Assembly: GCA_041391765.1 (NCBI GenBank)
Contig: JAWKNJ010000014.1
Span: forward strand, 124,001 to 188,000
DNA from: SHAN690 sp041391765
GTDB lineage: Bacteria; Bacteroidota; Bacteroidia; Flavobacteriales_G; Salibacteraceae
DNA length: 64,000 bases
Direction of reading: 5' to 3'
The position numbers and the translations under genes were made by a program. Shown in pieces: positions 59,679-64,000 of this stretch. The notes under the pieces are model-generated. The model did no database searches. It had not been told where the DNA came from and was given only the letters and a program-made list of their open reading frames with translations. Numbering within the stretch: position 1 is the stretch's first letter; the number at the start of each line of letters is the position of its first letter.

Positions 59679-60788
59679 ATGAAACAGTTCCTCGCCTTCG
59701 TCAAAAAAGAGTTCCGTCACATCTTCCGTGACAGGCGCACGCTCCTCATCTTGTTCGGTATGCCCGTGGCGCAGGTCATGATCTTCGGTTTTGCGCTAAA
59801 CAACGAAGTCGAAAACGCAGGTGTGGTGGTCTACGACATGGCAGGCGACTATGAAAGCACCACCCTCATCAACCACCTCGATGCCTCGTCCTACTTTTTC
59901 GTGGAGCGCATGGCACATCAAGTGGAAGACATCGAAGAATCCTTCCGCCAAAACAAAGCCCGCCTCGGCATCATGATCCCGGCCGACTTTGGTTCGAAAT
60001 TGCTGCGTGGCGAGCAACCTGCCATCAAAATCGTGAGCGATGCCAGCGATCCCAACCAGGCGCAGGTACTCACTTCCTACGCCAAGGCCATCATCCTGAC
60101 CCACGTGCGAGATCGTGCGCAGATTCAGGTCGAAATGCCCATCGTGCAAGCCGTTCCGCGGATGATCTTCAATCCTGAACTTAAAGCCGTATACATGTTC
60201 GTGCCTGGAGTTATGGGGCTCATCCTCATGCTGGTCAGTGCCATGATGACCGCCCTCACCATCGCCAAGGAAAAAGAACTCGGCACTATGGAACTGCTAC
60301 TCGTCAGCCCGCTGCGATCGGCCCATATCATTTTTGGAAAAGTCACGCCTTACTGGGCGCTGAGCTTTTTGAATGCATTGATCATCGTGCTGCTTGGCAT
60401 CACCGTGTTTGACATGCCCATGAACGGTTCTGTCTTCTTGCTCACCTTGAGCTGTTTGCTATTCAGCTTGTGTGCACTTGCATTGGGCATTTTCATCAGT
60501 GCCAGAGCCAACTCGCAACTCACCGCCATGCTCGTTTCCATGATGGGCTTGCTTTTGCCCACCATCCTGCTCAGCGGCTTCATGTTCCCCATCGAAAACA
60601 TGCCGATGATCCTGCAAGTCATCAGCAACATCATTCCCGCCAAGTGGTTCATCATCCTCATCAAAGGCCTGATGATCAAAGGCTCGGGCATGGATATGCT
60701 GTGGATGCCGATGGGTGTGCTCGTCCTCATCACCTTGGTGCTCAGCGTGGCGGCCATCAAAAACGTCAAACCCCGATTGGAATCATGA
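59679..60788 (+). CDS. ABC-2 type transporter permease (first of two)
   Basis: A 369-residue membrane protein of the ABC-2 family with TM1 near 22-42 (LLILFGMPVAQVMIFGFALN), a large extracytoplasmic domain (about 43-175), and five C-terminal helices (FVPGVMGLILMLVSAMMTAL then EKELGTMELLLVSPLRSAHI). It pairs with the next gene to form the export channel, like YbhS and YbhR. Its stop overlaps the next start by four bases (ATGA). Confidence 0.93.
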   Translation: MKQFLAFVKKEFRHIFRDRRTLLILFGMPVAQVMIFGFALNNEVENAGVVVYDMAGDYESTTLINHLDASSYFFVERMAHQVEDIEESFRQNKARLGIMIPADFGSKLLRGEQPAIKIVSDASDPNQAQVLTSYAKAIILTHVRDRAQIQVEMPIVQAVPRMIFNPELKAVYMFVPGVMGLILMLVSAMMTALTIAKEKELGTMELLLVSPLRSAHIIFGKVTPYWALSFLNALIIVLLGITVFDMPMNGSVFLLTLSCLLFSLCALALGIFISARANSQLTAMLVSMMGLLLPTILLSGFMFPIENMPMILQVISNIIPAKWFIILIKGLMIKGSGMDMLWMPMGVLVLITLVLSVAAIKNVKPRLES

Positions 60789-61903
60789 GCTCGCTGCCCC
60801 ACATCATCCGCAAGGAGTTCACCCAGATCAGCCGAAACAAGGTCATGATCCCGCTCCTGTTTGTGATGCCCATCATTCAGTTGATCGTGCTCAGCTACGC
60901 GGCCGATTTCGAAGTCAAAAACCTTAACCTTGCCGTGGTCGATTTTGACCAAAGCCAAAGCTCGCGCCAGCTCATCCAAAAGTTCACCGCCTCGGGCTAT
61001 TTCACCCTCGTGGGAAATTACACCACCACCGAAGGCGCCATGAACGCCATCGAACGCGATCAGGCCGACTTAGTGCTCACCTTCCCCCTCCACATGGAGC
61101 GCCACCTGCTCAACCGCCAGGGTGTGGAAGTGCAGCTCCTGCTCAATGCCGTCAACAACCAAAAAGCGGGCATCGCCAGCAACTATGGCCAACAAGTCAT
61201 CAATGCGTTTAACAGTGAACTGCTCAGCGGCATTTCACTGCCGGAAGGGATGAAACCAATCACTACTGATATCCGCGAAAGCTATTGGTACAATGCCGAG
61301 CTCGACTACAAAACCTTCATGGTGCCCGGCATTCTCGCCATCCTCGTCACCATGCTGACGGCCTTTCTCAGCAGCATCAACATCATCCGCGAGCGCGAAA
61401 TGGGCACCATCGAACAGCTCAACGTCACGCCCATCACCAAGAGCGAATTCATCCTCGGCAAGATCATTCCCTTTTGGGTCATCGGCATGGTGGTGATGAG
61501 CTTCGGGCTCGTCATTGCGCGGCTGTTGTTTGGCATTGGTGTGGCAGGCAGCTTTGTGTCGCTCTATGCCTTCGTAGCCATTTACTTGGTCGCAGTGCTC
61601 GGCCTCGGCATCCTCATCAGCACCGTCACCGAAACCCAGCAGCAAGCCATGTTCATCACCTGGTTTTTCATGGTCATCTTCCTGCTGCTCAGCGGCCTGT
61701 TCACCCCTGTGGACAGTATACCGCAGTGGGCCAAGGCGCTCAACCTCATCAACCCCATCAAATACTTCGTAGAAGTCATGCGCTCCATCATGCTCAAAGG
61801 CAGCTCCTTTGCCGACATCCGCACCCACTTTGTGATCATGACGGGCTTCGCCATCGGGTTTAATCTATTGGCGATGATGAGTTATCGGAAGACTACGGGG
61901 TGA
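60785..61903 (+). CDS. ABC-2 type transporter permease (second of two)
   Basis: A 372-residue ABC-2 membrane protein starting at the ATG at 60785. It has the same plan: MSSLPHIIRKEFTQISRNKV, TM1 (MIPLLFVMPIIQLIVLSYA), an extracytoplasmic domain (VKNLNLAVVDFDQSQSSRQL), then NIIREREMGTIEQLNVTPIT and further helices ending MMSYRKTTG. A frame opening at 60470 is antisense-like noise over the first permease. This gene is clearly richer in G+C than most of the window. Confidence 0.93.
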   Translation: MSSLPHIIRKEFTQISRNKVMIPLLFVMPIIQLIVLSYAADFEVKNLNLAVVDFDQSQSSRQLIQKFTASGYFTLVGNYTTTEGAMNAIERDQADLVLTFPLHMERHLLNRQGVEVQLLLNAVNNQKAGIASNYGQQVINAFNSELLSGISLPEGMKPITTDIRESYWYNAELDYKTFMVPGILAILVTMLTAFLSSINIIREREMGTIEQLNVTPITKSEFILGKIIPFWVIGMVVMSFGLVIARLLFGIGVAGSFVSLYAFVAIYLVAVLGLGILISTVTETQQQAMFITWFFMVIFLLLSGLFTPVDSIPQWAKALNLINPIKYFVEVMRSIMLKGSSFADIRTHFVIMTGFAIGFNLLAMMSYRKTTG

Positions 61904-62025
61904 GGCACAAGTTATTACAGTTGTTTGTATCAGGATCAACAGCACGCTTATTGATGAGCGCACTGTTGATTACTTTACACTAAAAGATCGATCCAAGATT
62001 CTAGGCGATAGAATTAAATGAAACA

Positions 62026-62535
62026 TTACGTAGACCAGCCTGTCAAACGAGTTTTTATTTCTCTTATCAGCTCTTCATTGTTTTGAAACGTAGTATTGAT
62101 TTGGCACAGCCGATTGAGTTTTATGATTGCATCGCTGGCATTCAAAAGAGCCTTATCCACTAACTGATCAAATACCCAAAGCATGCCGTGATATTCTATG
62201 TGCCTGTTCTTTGCAGCTATTCTTACGTCCTTGTCACTACTGAGCAACATCGCATTTAACTTATTAGCCAAATAGAGAACAGTTCTGTCCTGTATGGACA
62301 CCCTTGCCGGAAGAACTTGCTGCATAATTTCTGTCCGCTCCATTGCCTGAAAAGCAACAACGTTCAGGCGCTTATTTTGTCTGTAGCCGTTTAATAGAGA
62401 TTGTTGTTCAGGATACAATTCGCCATACACTTCAAAAGATGTGTGGACATCCAGATCCAATGAAAAGAAGGCATTGAGCAAATCCAAATCTATCAGGTCG
62501 ATAAAAATATTAGCGTCTGTAACAGCGACCTTCAT
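62026..62535 (-). CDS. PIN-domain protein (probable toxin-type nuclease)
   Basis: A 169-residue PIN protein. Acidic positions that fit the active site are D7 (VTDANIFIDLI), a glutamate at about 35 or 39 (SFEVYGEL), D83 (IQDRTVLYLA) and D101/D103 (LLSSDKDVRIAAK). PIN domains are Mg-dependent RNases, often toxins. It follows an XRE-ImmA/IrrE protein gene by 22 bases, an arrangement reported for toxin-antitoxin-like pairs. Activity, target and which protein antagonises which are inferred. Confidence 0.82.
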   Translation of the reverse strand: MKVAVTDANIFIDLIDLDLLNAFFSLDLDVHTSFEVYGELYPEQQSLLNGYRQNKRLNVVAFQAMERTEIMQQVLPARVSIQDRTVLYLANKLNAMLLSSDKDVRIAAKNRHIEYHGMLWVFDQLVDKALLNASDAIIKLNRLCQINTTFQNNEELIREIKTRLTGWST

Positions 62536-62557
62536 TCCTTGATCTCTTCAGTTGATT

Positions 62558-63625
62558 TTACAGACTTCCAGGAAGGATATATTTCCTTCGGAATTCCGCG
62601 AGGCGTTGATTCTTGAGCTCGGCCGCCTTACTCATGGATATTTGATCTTCGGCCAACGCGCGAAACACCAGCTGATCAAAACGTGTTGCTTCTTCCTGTC
62701 CATCATAATCAACAGGTTCATTTTTGCGCCAGCCGTTTCGGCTAAACATTTTGAAAAACTCAAGTTTGAAGTTTGGATTCAAAATTCCCAGATCGGTTGC
62801 GCGCATCACAATTGCCTGCATTGATACACCGTACTGCTGCTTGATTTTTTCTAATTCGGGGATGAACACGCGAACACGGTGGTGGCCAAGCTCTGCTTTC
62901 AATGATTCTTCAGGAAGTAGTACCGCACTGGCAAATTGATCGCAATATTTTTCCTTATCTCGAAGCGTTTTGCCTTTTAATTTTTTCTCCAACAATAGAT
63001 GGCAGAGCTCGTGCAACAAGGTAAATCGTATGCGATCGCTCTTCTCTAAATAAACCCTGTTATAGGCAACCACAGGGATTGTTCTATTTACCCAAGTCTG
63101 CAATCCATCAAAATCTTCATTCACTTCGAGTTCAACCACCTTGATGTGATTATCTTCCAGCAACTCGGCTACATTGTAGATAGGGTCCAATCCCAGTTTC
63201 CATGCCTCACGCAATTTTTCGGCTGCCTTGGTCGCATCTTCATATGATTCATTTCTATCCTCATCAAATGGGTTTTTAAACTCGGTTTCGATACCCATGA
63301 TATTTTCTAGCTCAAGATAGCGGGTGAGATAATCTTTAGTGATTTCCTTCACTCTGTCAATCTCTTTAGTGGGTAAGCTAGTTTTTTTTCTGAATTCAAT
63401 CTCACCCAAGGCCACTTCTGAGGTGCGATAGAAAAACTCCGGCTTTACGCCTAAGGCAATACTCAACATGAGTATCTTCTCGGTGTCTGGTTCTACTTCG
63501 CCCTTTTCATATTTATGAAGAGCCTGACGGGATAATGTGCCATGAAGGGCTTCTGCCAAATCTTGGAGAGAATACCCTTTTAACTTTCGAGCAGCTTTGA
63601 GTCGTTCTGCAATGGAGGAGCGCAT
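62558..63625 (-). CDS. XRE-family regulator fused to ImmA/IrrE metallopeptidase domain
   Basis: A 355-residue protein from the ATG at 63625 (MRSSIAERLKAARKLKGYSL). Residues about 5-60 are an XRE helix-turn-helix (SLQDLAEALHGTLSRQALHK). From about residue 150 lies an IrrE/ImmA (COG2856) Zn-peptidase domain with the HExxH motif RFTLLHELCHLLLEKK near 204-208. In phage ImmA and DdrO/IrrE systems, such proteases cleave repressors. Here the two are fused in one chain and followed by a PIN gene. The longer frame from 63673 adds 16 residues without a domain. Confidence 0.88.
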   Translation of the reverse strand: MRSSIAERLKAARKLKGYSLQDLAEALHGTLSRQALHKYEKGEVEPDTEKILMLSIALGVKPEFFYRTSEVALGEIEFRKKTSLPTKEIDRVKEITKDYLTRYLELENIMGIETEFKNPFDEDRNESYEDATKAAEKLREAWKLGLDPIYNVAELLEDNHIKVVELEVNEDFDGLQTWVNRTIPVVAYNRVYLEKSDRIRFTLLHELCHLLLEKKLKGKTLRDKEKYCDQFASAVLLPEESLKAELGHHRVRVFIPELEKIKQQYGVSMQAIVMRATDLGILNPNFKLEFFKMFSRNGWRKNEPVDYDGQEEATRFDQLVFRALAEDQISMSKAAELKNQRLAEFRRKYILPGSL

Positions 63626-63670
63626 GTTTTTGAGTTTAGGGATAAGACGAAATTCGGGCGCAACAGTTGA

Positions 63671-63700
63671 CAAACGTAAGTTTATTTACAAAATTGTAAA
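63671..63700 (-). promoter_or_regulatory. Promoter and palindromic operator of the XRE-ImmA/PIN operon
   Basis: On the minus strand TACGTTTG (63671-63678) is a perfect TAnnTTTG box. Directly upstream TTTACAA, two bases, TTGTAAA (63685-63700) is a palindrome, nested within AAGTTTA ... TAAACTT (63678-63703). An XRE protein bound there would block the -33 region, so autorepression is likely. Confidence 0.5.
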
Positions 63701-63850
63701 CTTTCTTTTTTTAATATTTATCTTGAAGGCAACCACACTATAACGCCCCGTCTTAAGGGATGTTCAGAGATACCGGAATAGCGTTGTTGAAAGAATGTGG
63801 AAAGATTTACAGACTAGTCACGACAAAATTCCCGGAACTTTGATGAAATA

Positions 63851-63881
63851 AAAAACCGAAGGCTATGTGAGTAGGCTTCGG
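63851..63881 (-). terminator. Terminator for a minus-strand transcript from beyond the right edge
   Basis: CCGAAGGCTA and TAGGCTTCGG form a 10-base stem with one mismatch, followed on the minus strand by TTTTTTATTT. The gene it ends is outside the window or is the stem-loop RNA region next to it. Confidence 0.75.
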
Positions 63882-63883
63882 TC

Positions 63884-63995
63884 AGGTGAATTCCAGATTG
63901 GCGTCCCGAATTCGCCTGCTAATGTAGTACTTTATTGATACTACAACTTACTCACTCGGGCAGCTGAGCCCCACCTCAGTTTCAAACGGGGGCTC
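63884..63995. other. Three further stem-loops next to the terminator (structured RNA or gene-end repeats)
   Basis: 63884-63893 pairs with 63908-63917 (10 bases, one G-T), 63924-63929 with 63939-63944 (6 bases), and 63966-63972 with 63989-63995 (7 bases). With the terminator this is four stems in about 140 bases. On the minus strand a short open frame enters from the right edge and stops at 63948 (tail FETEVGLSCPSE), so the outer stem may be the end of a gene. The rest of 63701-63850 holds nothing I recognise. Confidence 0.45.
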
Positions 63996-64000
63996 GAACA

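Noticed and set aside
60470..60784. An upstream extension of the second permease frame
   Set aside because: It lies inside the first permease gene in another frame and reads as His/Pro-rich noise. The ATG at 60785, overlapping the stop, fits better.
61235..61863. Long open frames on both strands over the second permease
   Set aside because: They are rich in H, P and R or in D, E and H and have no family pattern; they follow from the high G+C at third positions of the real gene.
62552..62939. Plus-strand open frames over the XRE-ImmA gene
   Set aside because: They are shadows of the minus-strand gene with no family pattern.
63989..64000. TTCGA word at the right edge as the T-loop of a tRNA
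   Set aside because: The flanking stems do not give a cloverleaf and the sequence ends within it. Nothing more can be said without further sequence.

Overview
The window reads as a piece of a Bacteroidota chromosome, most likely a marine or aquatic Flavobacteriia-type organism. Lineage markers are three secreted proteins with type IX secretion (T9SS) C-terminal sorting domains, PKD and SprB-like modules, a fused gamma-alpha KorA with KorB, a SecA of over 1100 residues without a C-terminal zinc motif, an FtsX-DUF3098-UppP block, a DUF5723 outer-membrane protein, and TAnnTTyG-type promoter boxes in place of sigma70 -10 boxes. Coding density is very high, with many 1-4 base overlaps. I recognise no rRNA, tRNA or CRISPR array. 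This assignment comes from reading the sequence; no search was run.

Layout. 1-4.0 kb: end of an RND efflux adaptor plus its AcrB-type pump. 4.1-6.7 kb: TPR histidine kinase with a LytTR response regulator. 6.8-10.3 kb: a lipoprotein and a DsbD-type thiol:disulfide protein with two N-terminal domains. 10.4-15.7 kb: small helical protein, ComM/YifB, and a GT2-PAP2-GT39 operon that looks like envelope lipid glycosylation. 15.7-20.2 kb (minus): SecA, DUF2795, PduO-type cobalamin adenosyltransferase. 20.3-25.9 kb: tectonin-repeat protein with a phage-collar-domain protein, an EamA transporter and a large T9SS protein. 26-32.6 kb: rplU-rpmA, serS, a lipoprotein, a TPR protein, ftsX, DUF3098, uppP. 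32.6-35.6 kb (minus): korAB plus a small membrane protein. 35.7-39.1 kb: lipoprotein plus DUF5723 protein. 39-46.9 kb (minus): two universal stress proteins and two T9SS proteins. 47-50.5 kb: rbfA, a LolE-like permease, dusB (minus), a CPBP protease. 50.7-53.1 kb (minus): ExbB-ExbD-ExbD energiser operon with an extra membrane protein. 53.4-54.4 kb: unknown histidine-containing membrane protein. 54.5-61.9 kb: an eight-gene TetR-controlled efflux operon (TetR, TolC, HlyD lipoprotein, S23-like four-helix protein, two ABC ATPases, two ABC-2 permeases). 62.0-63.6 kb (minus): PIN protein and XRE-ImmA/IrrE protein. 63.7-64.0 kb: an operator palindrome and a run of four stem-loops.

The most unusual features are in the right third. 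The efflux operon carries related palindromic repeats with the core GCTGAYAGCY at every gene junction that has room for one, and a four-helix-bundle gene of the 23S-rRNA-intervening-sequence family sits in the middle, so it looks like a repeat-associated element lodged in an operon. Next to it lies a probable toxin-antitoxin-like XRE-ImmA/PIN pair with a palindromic operator, followed by the stem-loop cluster. Other points of note are very short or absent mRNA leaders implied by promoter position, a TPR protein whose signal peptide is encoded upstream of its only usual start codon, and the tectonin/collar-domain pair.
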